From Mangifera indica (taxonomy: Eukaryota; Streptophyta; Magnoliopsida; Sapindales; Anacardiaceae): a DNA stretch of 64,000 bases. The notes below the pieces were generated by a model. It made no database searches, was not told where the DNA came from, and was given only the letters and a program-made list of their open reading frames with translations. Positions 24,001-36,127 of the stretch are shown piece by piece. The translations under genes and the position numbers were made by a program. Each line of letters starts with the position of its first letter. Position 1 is the first letter of the stretch. The stretch covers positions 62,001-126,000 of the forward strand of contig NW_025401108.1 of assembly GCF_011075055.1 (NCBI RefSeq). Reading direction: 5' to 3'.

Positions 24001-25985
24001 ATTTTTATTATGATATTGATATTGAAATCCACTAAAAAATATACTGATTTAAAAAAATTAAAAATTGATTAACGTCATAAAAATATTTAGTAACATTTAG
24101 GTTATGATATTTATATTAAAACCGCTAAAATTTATGGCAAGCCAAAAAATTTTAAACCTTGCACTATAATAAAATTTAGTGGCGATAATTTATTTACAAG
24201 CAGTTTGGACGTGTTAAAAAGTTGTACAGAATTAAGCACACTTAGTTGAACCGACAGCACCTTTAACAAGGAAACTTGATGGAACACAGTTAACAACATG
24301 AATGTCACATCTTTATGGCATCATTTGTTGCTAAATCATTCTCAATGCTTTCTTGGCTGGTCGAGAGTAGCTACACAAGTCACATGGCCAAAGATGAAGA
24401 CCTTTACAAGGTAAGAATCTATCTTTACAAGTTTTAATTTTCGATTCTTGTTTTTATAAAAAGATATTGAACAATTGAGTGGTCCGTGGGCCAATGTAGT
24501 CTTCTATTTATGTGAATAATTAACCATTTAATTTCTTTTGAAAATATAGTTTTAGTGTTCAAATTGGGGTTTAGAGCTTAAGCTATTTGTTGACCGCAAA
24601 ATGATGTACATTGGTGGATTAGTTTTGGCTTAATTTGTCATTATGATCCCAATTCAAAGCGGGTATATATCAACTTCAACCAACAAATGTATATTCTTAT
24701 ATAATATTTTATGTATTAATAGATGCAAACTAATATAGATTAATAGATAATGTAATCATATAATTTAATGATTTTGACTTATAGATAAATTAAATAATCA
24801 TATTACTTAATTACATAACAATACGTAAATTTGTTAGCATCTATTAATACTCATTTGTTTATACAAATAATATTACTTATAATTTTATAAGTTTGTTCTT
24901 AATCTATAAATGTAATATTTTTCCATGAAAACTTGATATTTAAGATATTGAATTTGTTAATTTCTCCAATAATGCATAATGTGTTTTTTTTTTAATTTTT
25001 TAGAATGAGATTTATTTGGGAATATATACTATATAGAACATACCAGTTGAAAGGAAAACGAGACATATGAGATTTGCTTTTTGGATGATAAGTAAACATT
25101 TTTAATGATATGTGAGGAATTAAATATAAATGAAAATTAATTTATTTTATCTTATGTATAATTTATTTTTTCTTTTTGCAATAAAAATACCCCATTATGA
25201 TAGTTTTCTGCATAAACCCATATAAAAGAAATTTTAATTTAGTTGCAATTTTTTTTAAGGAAAACAATATTTGATATATAAACCTATACAAAAGAAATTT
25301 TGATTTAGTTACATATATTATTATTATTATTCGCAACAAGGAATAATATTTGGTAAAACTTAAACACTAAGCTTGTATAATTTGTCATTCTGATCACAGA
25401 GACCAGCACCCTACTTTAATACGAGCATATAACATAAGATGTTATTATGCATACTCAAGTGAATAATACAGACATTGGTATAAAGTGTTATTATGTGTAT
25501 GTAAATCCATTTGTAAGAATTGTGGAGTTGAACTTGAGTTTTTTAACTGTATGAATGAGATTCTATATTTTAACTTCTTGTTTCACCCGTGCTAATATCA
25601 TTATTTCAAAACATGTTTGCTTTCTCTACATGCAAGGTGAAGCTTCAACCTTTATGTCAAAAACACAAAATTCAACCTTTTGAGCACTCTTGATAGGTTA
25701 ATCAATACAAGAGTGACGCATAGCAACGGTACAATTGTGGAATCTATAAGAAGGGGCAGAGTGACGATTTGGACTAAAAAATGAACCAAAATTTTCAAAT
25801 TGTTCTATTTATATTGATTTGGATCAAAATTTGTTGAATATAGCCCAAATGGTAAACAAGTGTTACTCATTATTTTTTTGAAGATAACCTTTGCATGATA
25901 TATAATGCCAAAGATATTAAATAGTTAAAATTATAATGGTTGATTACAATTTCTCCTTTAATGATAATCCTATAAACCATCATGT
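21023..25985. other. Gene-free AT-rich stretch
   Basis: Nothing longer than about 125 codons is open, and no motif was recognised. At about 23950-24175 two degenerate units share AATATTTAGTGACATT, ATGATATT and CCACTAAAAAATAT-type phrases. At 23843 a sequence GTCCAAAGGATTATTTCACAC resembles a hairpin-MITE end without a partner. Otherwise nothing identifiable. Confidence 0.45.
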
Positions 25986-26830
25986 TTATGTCTAAGAAAT
26001 TGATGATTCAATACTTTGGCATAAGAGTTTTGGGCACCTTAATATGAGATCCCTAATATTTATGTAATCACATTGTTTGGTTAGAGATGTATCCGAAATT
26101 TATGTTAGTTGGTTCATATTGATCTATGTGGACCAATTAGGACAACCTTCTTAAGCCTAAATCTCTACTTATTGCTCTTTATAGATGATTTTACACTAGG
26201 ATGACTCGGGTTCACGTATGAACCGACAAGTCTCAAGTTTTCTCAATCATTAAAAAGTTCAAGAGGTTAGTTGAGAATAAAAGTGGATGCAAGATCAAGA
26301 CCACCATATTAGAAAGTGGAAATTAAAGAGTACAACTCAATTAAATTTGATATATTTTGTGAAGAAGATGGAATAAGCCATTAGTTGACGATGAGTTACA
26401 CACGTCAGCAAATTAAGGTCTCCAAAAATTGAACCATAGAACAATTAAGAAGATGAGTTCAGTTGATTAAAAGAAAACTTACCAAGACATTCAAGGTAGA
26501 AATAATGTATACTACAATTTATCTAATGAATAAAATATCTATAAAGTTAATCCATGGTTTAATACTAGTTGAAGCTTGGTTACATATCAAACCTTTGGGA
26601 AAGCATCTAAGGGTCTCTGGTTCCTTGCGCTATGTACATGTTCCCTCAAAGAAGGGAGGGAAGTTGGATGAGAAGGCAAGGAAAGGGACATTCTTGGTTA
26701 TGCGTCTCAAAGGCAAAGGCTACATGATTTATGCTTTCATTTGGAAACCAAGAAATTTGTTGTAAGTATAGATGTGGAAGTGGATGAAGTTACCTATTAA
26801 AATTGGGAGAAATGTGAACCTAAAAAGAAA
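25985..26830 (+). pseudogene. Ty1/copia retrotransposon fragment (integrase region)
   Basis: Piecewise translation gives degraded copia integrase. A GAG-pre-integrase-like stretch (about 26020-26060, FGHLNMRSL) comes first. It is followed by pieces resembling the integrase core (FSIIKKFKRLVENKSG at about 26240-26290). The region after the core, 26550-26760, has the family order HLRVSGSLRYVHVP, KLDEKARKGTFLV and KGYMIYAF. Several stops and frameshifts interrupt it. No LTRs were identified around it. Confidence 0.78.
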
Positions 26831-27900
26831 ATACATTTGTTGTACTCATTTATCAATCCAAACGGAAATTGCCAAGTGGTTTCTAGTTCAAGAAATCAAG
26901 GTATTACTGACGACTTTATTAGAATATGTGCTTTAAAGTCAATCATTTGGTTGATGTATTTTGTAATCTCTATCATCTTAATTATATTTCTTTATTATTG
27001 TTTTACTTTATATAATTAGATGAATGACCTTAAGATAGTAGAATCATTACATTTATCATTGATTATGAGAACTCTATACGCATATATGATGGCCAACTTA
27101 AAAATATTCGTAATCCCAATATTATTTTGACTTAAGACATATATAATATAGTTAGAATTATTATTGAGTTACCTTATCCAAAGGTAGTGACAGATTTCAT
27201 ATGTCAAAGATATTTGCAAACAATTTGGTGTAACACATAAATGCACGCATGTTGAATAGACATAGATAATTGTTTATTTATTTTCCCTAGCATCTTCTGC
27301 CATTAGTCAACTTCATTCGCAATTATATGAACACCATACTCAACGCTCGCCTCAATTTTTTAAACTCATTTGTTGTATGAGTTGTGCTTTGACTTGTCTT
27401 TGCAAAGGTAGTAGTCTCTTTCAGTATTATGTAAGAATTGTAGTACAAAGACGAGATATTATACTCTAAAAAGAAAATAATTGAAACGGTTTAAATAATT
27501 TTTCACTACCATGAACGTTCACAATTATTTGTTGAATAAGAATTAATTCTCTACACAATTTTCAAGTATTCCAAAGTGAGGATTCAGGTGTTGGACTTCC
27601 AATTAATACCTTTTAAAAGGTTTATTATTGCTATATATTATCCTTTTTCATATAATCTAAATGTTAAAAATTTTTTTTTTTTGGGTCAAGGAACTAAAAT
27701 CGAGTTGTTAAGAATTTGATATTTATGGTTTGCTGTGAAATATGATCCCACAAAACAGTCATTTTAGAATGCATGAGCAAAATTATAAAATTTAATTTAA
27801 ACTTGATATGTGTAAGCAAAATCACTAAATAAAAATTGTTGAATTGAAAAATCTCAAAGATCTTTAACACCTTCAAATTGACTAAAGAGACCATTGATAG
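26831..27900. other. Gene-free AT-rich stretch
   Basis: Only short frames without motifs. No terminal repeats were recognised. Confidence 0.35.
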
Positions 27901-27949
27901 AGGCTACCAAAGTACTTGAAATCTCAATCTCTCCTCAAGAAAGTTGTGC

Positions 27950-28600
27950 ATTGGGCTCAATACTTAGTGCCCTCTAGTATTATAGGAATACGCTAAGATA
28001 CGTTGGATTGCATTTGGAACATGATGAAAAGGGAGAAATTTAGGAACTGAAAGTCTATTGAAAGAGAAGAAATATTGAAGTCACAATAGGTTGCTCTGAA
28101 ACTATGATAACATAAATAAATTGTATTTCTAGTTTATAAATTCATGTACAAAAGAATTGTATTTATACTAGTATAAAGTGATATGCATGAATGAAAATAC
28201 AAAAAATTGATTGCTACTTGTTGGGATTGATTGATTGCTTTATTATTAGGATTGATCGATTTATTGATTGTTGAAATGATGTATTCATTGCTTGACCAGT
28301 GATATAATTGATTGGTTTAACAATTACTATTCCCCTTTTTGGCTTAGTAATCTATGATATAACCTTGGGTGTTTTTGTATAGCCCTAAAGAACTGGGCAA
28401 TGACTTGAATTTATTGACCAATAGAAATTAAAGGGTTGTATAAATAGTTATTGTTGAAACAAATTCTATGCACACTTATTAATTCGAAAAAGTATGCTTA
28501 ATTTCCCGAATATTCTGAGACTATGGTGTTTAACTAATCAAAGATAATGTTGAATTGCATTAACATATTGACATGTTGTTATCATCAATTTTTTTTTAAA
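27950..28600 (-). mobile_element. Probable copia LTR/leader remnant with primer-binding-site relic
   Basis: On the minus strand the sequence around 28087-28110 reads TATCATAGTTTCAGAGCAACC. This resembles the TATCAGAGC portion of the initiator-tRNA-Met primer-binding site that follows plant copia 5' LTRs, but an insertion separates the two halves. The upstream side (28110-28600) would be LTR and the downstream side leader. No coding domain is joined to it, and the LTR borders are not visible. This is an inference from one motif. Confidence 0.35.
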
Positions 28601-28858
28601 ACTAAGTCAAGTTTACCTTGAAATTGTATGATAATAAAAAATAAATTTTAACAAATAAAAAGGTTACACAAAAATAGAGAGACAAAATTTTATCGTGGTT
28701 CGGCTATAAACCTGACCTACGTCCACGTTTCAAAGTTGTATAAGAACTTTGAAAATTCCACTATGAATTTTCAAATATAGCTTACATTTGATGCTACACA
28801 CACCCAAAGCTCTCAAGCCTCTTGAAATCAAATAAACAATCTTTAATGACTTTTTACA

Positions 28859-28935
28859 GACAAAAAGAAAAGAAAAAGAAAAAGAAAAAGAAAAAGGGAA
28901 AGGGAAAGGGAAAAAAGAAAAGATAAAGAAAAAAG
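28859..28935. repeat. (AAAAAG)n-type purine microsatellite
   Basis: An uninterrupted purine run built of AAAAG, AAAAAG and AAAGGG units on the plus strand. A short (AAAT)n tract follows at about 29018-29036. Confidence 0.9.
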
Positions 28936-29333
28936 AATAACTTCTCATCCACAAAGATTGACAAACCCAGCACAAAGAATGATTCATCAATTTAATGCAC
29001 TAAATTTCATTCAAAATAAATAAATAAATAAATAAAAACATTTTGAAAATCATCAATGAAGCATTAATCATAGGCTAGTCTCCACGTCCACAATTTTGGC
29101 TTTGTTCCCATACACATGAATATCTTCAGGGTCCTTATGTTTTGTGATATTAAAATGCAAATCTAATGGGAAAAAAGGAAACATTGTTTTATATAGATAA
29201 TAGAAGCTCACCAACCGAATGCAAACTCAAAGAATGATCACTACAAATAGTTTGATCGAATGCATTTTCCTTTGCCCTGTGACAATTTCGAATCTGTTAG
29301 TTGGCATTACTAGTAAGTGTTACATAATTTGAA

Positions 29334-30365
29334 GGCCAAAAGACTATTTCCCACCCAAGGTTTGATGCAAACCCGATTTCCCACTTGTTAACTATCGTAA
29401 ATTCAAATACCCACTTATATGTTAAATTTTACTGTTATTGTCTGGGATAAAATCGTTATTTAAAAATTTTAATTACTCTAAAGTTTTAAAATATTTTTTT
29501 TATCCCCTAACCTCATATTTCCTATATTTAAAAACTTATCCCCCCCCTCCCCTAAGTCTAGGGTTTTAAACTATCATCTTTTTTCCCATTGCAACAGTCT
29601 CCCAACTTTTTAAAACATTTCAATTTCACCATTTATCTCTCTCTCAATTTCCAGACCTAATATCTGGCAACCATCTATCATCTCCAACCACCAGCTCTCT
29701 CCCTTCCTTTTTCAGTCGTCTTCATCAAAGATAAAGATGACTGGTCTTTTCTGATGAAGACTCATTCGATGAGTCTTTGTTTAAGACAAAGACAAAAAGT
29801 CTTCTTTTGAGACAAAGACAACAAGTCTTCTTTTGAGACAAAGACAACAAGTCTTCTTTTGAGACAAAGACGACGAGTCTTCTTCTAAGACAAAGACGAC
29901 GAGTCTTCGTTTAAGACAAAGATAGTCGGAGAGGGGAGGGAGAGTGGCCCAAAGAAAAAGGGAAGGCGGGATGGAGAGAGCTAGTAGCTAGAGACGGTGA
30001 ATAATCGTCAGATATTAGATTTGAAAACTGAGGGAGAGATAAGGGTTGAAATTGAAATATTTTAGAAAGTTTGGGGGTCGGTTGTAATGAAAAAAGGATG
30101 AGAGTTTAAACCCTAGAATGGTGGGGGGGGGGGGGGGAATCAGTTTTTAAACATGAAAAATATGAGGTTAGAGGGCAAAAATAAATATTTTAAAACTTTA
30201 GGGTAATTCTAAAATATGAGTATAAACAAAATTTTCTAAATGATGATTTTATCTCTAACAATAATAATGAAATTTAATAGATAAGTGAATATTTAGATTT
30301 TCAATAGTTAGCGGATGGGAAATTGGATTTGTATCAAACCTTGGGTGGGAAATAGTTATTTGGCC
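29334..30365. mobile_element. Hairpin Mutator-type MITE, copy 3
   Basis: The left end GGCCAAAAGACTATTTCCCA and the right end (inverted) ATAACTATTTCCCA are flanked by a perfect 9-bp target duplication, TAATTTGAA at 29325-29333 and 30366-30374. Long inverted arms enclose a loop of 26-bp tandem repeats. A 15-G run lies at 30123-30137 in the right arm, facing a C-rich run near 29541-29550 in the left arm. It is non-coding. The perfect TSD suggests a comparatively recent insertion. Confidence 0.92.
29773..29928. repeat. Six 26-bp tandem repeats in the MITE loop
   Basis: Units begin at 29773, 29799, 29825, 29851, 29877 and 29903 with GTCTT(C/T), each followed by TT(T/C)(G/A)AGACAAAGAC. Each unit is itself a short imperfect inverted repeat (GTCTT...AAGAC). 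Confidence 0.92.
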
Positions 30366-30420
30366 TAATTTGAATGCTCAGTTAGTGCCCGAGGATATAG
30401 AAAGAAGAAACTTACATGCT

Positions 30421-33400
30421 TTAGAAGAAAAAGGAAGAGGTATATAATTCATAAGAAGTAAAGTCACTGCTGAGGCTATCGGAGGAATTTGCCGCACCTT
30501 GATCTGGTGGATGCAGAAGCTGAATAGTAAAAAATAAAAAATACAGTTTCACCGCAGATGATTTTTAATTAACATGATGGAATAAAATAAACACATTACT
30601 TAATTACACATAAGGTAAAAGGAAATATTGATTGTAAATTAAGAAAAGAATTTACCTCAGGGTCGAGTTTTGGTACATCGGACAAGGAAAAACGCATTCC
30701 ATTCACATATATGTGAGAATGAAATTGAATGAAAGGGATGTGAGAGACGTTGTACCAATCCTTTCCTGTCTCCTTTAGGTACTTCTCTTCTAGAAAGGAG
30801 CACTCATTGATAACTAATTTCTGCAGCGCTGGCCTTTGAAGAAGGTCGTCAGGCAATGCCACCAAATTGTGACATGAATGAAATTTCAAGGAAAGAAGAT
30901 TTGGCATAACTCTTTTCTCCCATTTAACATCCCATTCTTCCCACTCTCTCATATCCTCAAACTCAAGATTTCTCAACTCTGGAAAGTTATTCACCGTCGA
31001 AGAAGCAGATGATACTGCTCCCAAAAATTCATTACCTGGTCTTTTCACATTCAGTCTTTTTATAATGAGTGATTCCAGGGAGGGTAACTCTCCTAGAGGA
31101 GACAATGACTTCAATTTTGGGCATGAATCAATAACCAAGTAACGAAGACACGGCATGATTTTAACACTCTTACTCTTACTACTCCGACTCCATTTTAACT
31201 CCTCCCACGCTAACATGTTCCATAACTTGAGATACTTCAATTTTGGAAACGCAATTGAGGTATTTGGTGTGGATGAGCTAGTCACATCAGTATCTTTTCC
31301 AAAAAGTACGTTATCCACCTTTTTCACACTTTTCATATTGCATATAATCAAAGATTCAAGTGATGATAGTTTCCCTAACTCAGAGAAATCCTTAAATTCA
31401 AAGCAAGACAATAGCTTTAACATCCGCAACTTGCCTAATTTATTAATCCAATCTGAGGGCATAGTTTTGCCTGTGTAACACTGTATCACTAATTCCTCCA
31501 TATTTGGAGGTAGGTCAAAGGTTTTAAAAAGTCCTTCATCGTCATCATTTGTCCACCCATCAAATCTTAGACTTAAACCATAAAGATTCTTATAATCTGC
31601 AAGTTCTCCTTTCTTTATCTCACCATCTCTCACATATCCCAAACCTGTTATACTAAGAAACCCTTTAAGCTGCTTCAGATTTGCCAAACATTCAAAACTA
31701 CCTTTCTCATTACCGCTACCATCGCTCACAACAAATTTCGTTAATGTTTGAAGACAGGTCAATCTTTCAATTCCTCTAGGCATTTAACTTATACAAGTTT
31801 GGTGGTTTATCAAATGCCTAAGGTTGACTAAATTTCCAATCTTGTTTGGTAGTTTTTGCAGGCCAGAACAGTTTCGCAGATCCAACGTTTGCAGATTATA
31901 TAGCTCACACACTGTCTCTGGTAACTCTTCTAATTTTTTATTATGAGATAAATTAAGATATCTCAAATGCATCAATTTATTTATGTTTCTTGGAATTATC
32001 TTTATTGAACAATCACTCAAATCCATTGTTCTTAAACATGTCAATCGGTCAAACAATATGGATAAATCAACTCCAATCTTTTTGTTTTTTACGACAAGGC
32101 TACGCAACTTGCTATAAGTATAAGAGATGTCAATGTTGTCAGCTAGTACCATTGCATGTCGAGCTTCTACAGAAGGAACCTCTAACTGAGATTTTGAAGG
32201 ACCATCATCTATTAAATTCAAACATTCTTTCCCCATAAGAAACTTAGCAAAGTCGTGCACTATATGGGGCATCTTGCATCTCATTATGCTTCCATCATAA
32301 ACACTTCTTTCGAAATCATGAAAGAAATGACGCATAGCTAAGATTGCAAAATACTCTTCACCCACTAACTCTAGGTCTGCCCTCCCTGATACCTTAAGAT
32401 AACCTTGGGCCATCCATAAACTAATCAAATTATCTTTATTTATGACAAAATCTTTTGGAAAGATGGCACAATAGGAAAAGCATTTTTTTAATTTGGAGGG
32501 TAACTCAATGTAACTCAACAATAAAGGGTTAGGAAACTCATTTTTTATCTTTTCTAATTCTGATAGCTCTCTATCGACACTTTCCCATTCTTGACTTTTC
32601 GTTTTTAAGCTTAATAGACTTCCTAAAATCATGACAACAGAAGGAAGGCCATTGCAGCTTCCCAGCATATTTTCAAAACGTAGACTCAAATGTTCAGACT
32701 CATCACAGGTCATAGTGGAAAACGCAACTTTACAAAGTAATGACCAAAATTCCACATCCAACTTCTTATCTTCACTATTTGATCTAGGAAACTGAGTTTG
32801 TCTAGATAATAACAATGAAGATTGCCATTCATTTCCTAGTAGGATCATCTTAGTGGTTCCCATAATTTTTGCACTCTTAATTGTGGGTGTGGTCACCAAA
32901 ATGCCACTCCCTTGAGAACCAGACAAAGCATGTTTAAATAGTTCCCAAGTTTTAGGAAACTTTTTTGACTCAACACATTGACGAATCTCTCCTAACAAAT
33001 TTTTTAAATTATCTAGATTTGGTGCAACATCTTTTTTCAAAGATGTAAGAATTGCTTTCGCAACCATAATCTCATCAAAAGTTTTAAGGACAGACACCCA
33101 TATTATATTATGGAAACGATCTTTCACCTTATCATCATTAACAACTAATTGAGCCAGAGTTGTGTTTTCGATTCCTATCATCCCTACGATGGAAACTATC
33201 GGAATGGTTGAAACCTGACTACTCTCATTCAACAAATAGTTTACTAGAACAGTCTTATCATAATCTTTTCCAACAACCTTCGGTAAATAGATGACAGGGC
33301 TACTCATTTCTTGTTCTACTTGTGTGCCCATTGTGAAACGGAAATTGAAATCATGTTGTTCCTTAACAATTTGATCGAGAGCTTTATTTATTTCTTTTAT

Positions 33401-33775
33401 CCTAATAAGAGCAGAAGTTTGACGCAGAAATACTTGCTTTGAACCAAAGCTTTGAGAAAAGACATGGGAACGTACCTTTCTCCAAAGGTTGGAAGCATTT
33501 TCAACTTCCTTGAGTTGTAATTTTCGTGCTGTTGTCGTGTTCCACTCATCTAACACATCGTCAATGTCATAGCATATGCCCTGAAGCTTATTCAACCACT
33601 CATTAACGCTGCGGTCCACCACTTGTTTTTTCTCGGCATCTTCAAGCAGAACTCGAATACCCGCCAGGTTTTCATTGAGCTTTTGTAATTCATTCGCATC
33701 CACGATTAATTTCATCTCTCCAATATTGGTTATTTGCTCCAAGGTTGTGGAAACAAGCGCTTCAGCCATAGTCAA
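30421..33775 (-). pseudogene. CC-NB-LRR (CNL) disease-resistance-type gene, broken
   Basis: A frame from ATG 33775 to 31784 (663 codons) is followed, after a single TAA, by the same frame continuing to an exon end at 30656. A short second exon, 30519-30421, joins with GT-AG borders. Without the stop the product would be about 1,090 aa, normal for the RGA-like class. The coiled-coil domain has the EDVID-type motif DIDDVLDEW (about residues 70-78). The NB-ARC is badly altered. The P-loop reads GMIGIENTT (about 198-206), lacking the invariant GK. The kinase-2 LLVLDDVW block is absent after ESKKF, GLPLA is GLPSV, and MHD is MPH. RNBS-D (CFSYCAIFPKD) is intact. LRRs start near residue 555. The stop falls at a Tyr position in LRR 4-5 of homologues. 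ATP-dependent signalling seems impossible. Intact relatives are intracellular immune receptors. MAEAL at codon 3 is an alternative start. Confidence 0.88.
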
Positions 33776-33844
33776 TCAAAGGAAGATGATATTTTAGAAT
33801 GGTGTGGTTAGTAATGATGTGATTACAGGCTTCCCAATTCTTCC

Positions 33845-33852
33845 TTTATATA
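33845..33852 (-). promoter_or_regulatory. TATA box of the NLR gene
   Basis: TATATAAA on the minus strand, about 70 bp upstream of the ATG at 33775. Confidence 0.5.
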
Positions 33853-33884
33853 CACGGTGATGGCTGGTTTGGAGTGGTGGTGTT

Positions 33885-34990
33885 AGTTAAAGGAAGGCAG
33901 TTCTCTCCAAGCAATTCCAAAATTCTTATCTTCTTGCATATTCAATTGCTTTGATGATCTTCAGGTTGTCTCCACCAAGCAATTCCAAAATTCTATTCTT
34001 CGTAATTGCGCAAATGATGCCATCAAACACATGGTACCAGAGAGCCTAATGGATTTTCCATAGCAAATTGTAAGGCGCATCGTCTTTCCTTTTAATAACA
34101 GTAACTTTATTTAAACTGAATCATTTTGAGATTGAAGGAATCATTCCAAGCAGGGTGAAACCCAAATTTAATTATAGGATTCGCAATTATTGGATTAGGT
34201 AAATCTTTGATTTTAATATACATGTCATTGGTAAATTTGAAACCGATAATCACATGCTTGGACATCCCACCTTCATTACTCAAAATACCTTTGAAAGTGA
34301 GTCTCATGTTGTTCATTAGTCTTTATGAGATCCTATGCACGAGAAACATAGAAAACTGAAGGGGCATTTCGTTGATGGTATTCAAAAAATTTATCGTCCA
34401 ATACTTACATTATTTTGTATAATTAGTTTTGTAATAAAAAATTTTGATAATATTTTAGTAATTTGATTATTAGCTCCACCTTAACTATTAAAATATTATC
34501 AATGTAATCTTGATTATATTACAATTCTATTATCACTTATTAACTTTTTCGACAAAATTACTCTTATTTTTAATTAATATATAAATTAACATGAAAAATA
34601 TTTTAAGATAATTATGACTAAAGATATTGAAATAAAATAATATTTTAGTATTATTTTATTACGTCCAACTAAACTAAAAATAATGATTATTTATACGTAT
34701 TAATTTTTATCATATTAATAATTTGTATCAAATTATTTTTTAGATAATTTATCTTTGTGATAATATTTTATTTTTAATAATAAAATTATTGGAATGAAAC
34801 AAACCCTAAAATGAAACTCAACCCAAATTATGAACAACTTTGTCAACATTTAAAAAAGGGGATGACACAACTTTATCACTATCTAAGAAAGGAATAATTT
34901 TTTAGACTCCGCGAAGTTGATGTTACCCTAATAGTAACAAAACAAAATGGAAATTTTCTTTAAACATCATTTAATATTGAATAACATTTT
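33885..34990. repeat. NLR upstream region, duplicated at 36715-37800
   Basis: This upstream block, including two internal near-repeats of the phrase CAAGCAATTCCAAAATTCT (about 33910 and 33977) and a Tourist-like MITE, recurs at 36715-37800 in the same order and orientation. Both copies lie directly upstream of NLR sequence, so they belong to one tandem duplication. Confidence 0.82.
34361..34806. mobile_element. Tourist-like MITE, eroded
   Basis: The left end GGGGCATTTCGTT and the right end GAAACAAACCC are imperfect inverted complements. The AT-rich interior matches the copy at 3576-4055. Because the paralogous upstream region carries one in the corresponding place (37188-37665), it inserted before the NLR duplication. 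Confidence 0.65.
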
Positions 34991-35400
34991 AAATTTAATA
35001 AATTTTTTTTTCTAATTTTAAATTTAATTGGTTTTCTTGTTTTACACCATTTTTCCTTATGGAATTTAAATTAGATGTTTTTTTTCACCTTTGCGCCCTA
35101 GTTTTCAAATTTGAACTTGTTTTCTCTCTTTTAGAATCATATTTATATTTACTTGGATATGTTTTTATAATGTTGGTGTTATATTTTCATCAAATAAACT
35201 AATAATTATTTTAATAACAAAGAAATTTTAAATTAAGAGGTTTTAAGTTCGTATTTTCAGTCCTATGATTTCAATTTTTACAAGGATACATTTATCTTTC
35301 AATGACAAGGTCATCCTTTCCTTTTAACTAGACTTAACAATTTGTACTATCACATCGTGTTAATTTGAGTTTCGGATAAAAAATTTTTAACCCTAATCTC
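34807..35400. other. Intergenic DNA with a dispersed repeat
   Basis: 34810-35050 matches 37680-37800 (same orientation) and, inverted, 47333-47600. Shared phrases are AATTAAATTTAAAATTAG and the AACATCAA(C/T)TT block. No gene was seen. Confidence 0.5.
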
Positions 35401-35409
35401 ATCCAAATT

Positions 35410-36110
35410 AGAATTGCGTTAAAATCTTCTTGGTCATCTATCCTTTATAATGTTCAAGATTGTGTTTGCCTTTGTGTCCAGTCTAGTTCATCATTTGTAG
35501 GATCTTTCATCTATGTGTCACGTGTCTCCTCTTGGTTAAAAACATTACCTCTCTTTTTATACACTACTCAAAGTCCTCTCGAACTAATTCACCTTGATAT
35601 ATGGGTTCTATTCATCTTCCATCATTGTCCTCTTTTAAATTTTATTTATTTGTTGTTGATCATTTTAGTTAGTATATATAGTTATACCCTATGTTTAGGA
35701 AATCTGATGTTATTATTGTCTTTACCAAATTTAAGTTATTGATAAAAAAAATTTCTTTTTTGTTCTATTCAATTTGTTTGTTTTGATGGTGGTGGTGAAT
35801 TTTATAATAAACTATTTTGTTCCTTTCTTGAGTTACATGGTATAACACATCAATTGTGTTCTCCCTCCACTCTTGTCCAAAATAGTGTCATTAAGAGGAA
35901 ACATCATGACATAGTGGAAAAATGACATTGTCTTTTTTTACAAGCTAACCCCTACCCTTTGGATGGAGACATTTTTGGTTGCAATGTTTTTTATTAACAT
36001 GTTGCTTGTACCATTGCTTAAGAATAAGATCCCTTTTGAAGTTCTTCTTCATCGTCCGCAAACTTTTGGTTGTGCTTATTATCCATTACTCACCCCAACT
36101 GCTTCACATA
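35410..36110 (+). pseudogene. Ty1/copia fragment (integrase core)
   Basis: Forward-frame pieces match the copia integrase core in order: SPLELIHLDIW (about 35575-35605), LLLIILVSIYSYTLCL (about 35650), then GGGEFYNKLF-like residues near 35790. HGITHQLCSPSTLVQN-like residues follow near 35840-35890, and the W-x-x-x-F...LLVPLLKNKIPFEVLLHR...FGCAYYPLL segment lies at 35960-36100. Frameshifts and stops interrupt it. It ends where the NLR fragment begins, so it separates the two NLR copies. Confidence 0.82.
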
Positions 36111-36127
36111 TTACAATAAAAGGAAAA

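Noticed and set aside
28730..28990. Minus-strand frame rich in Phe/Ser (FSFSFSF)
   Set aside because: Translation of the purine microsatellite, not a protein.
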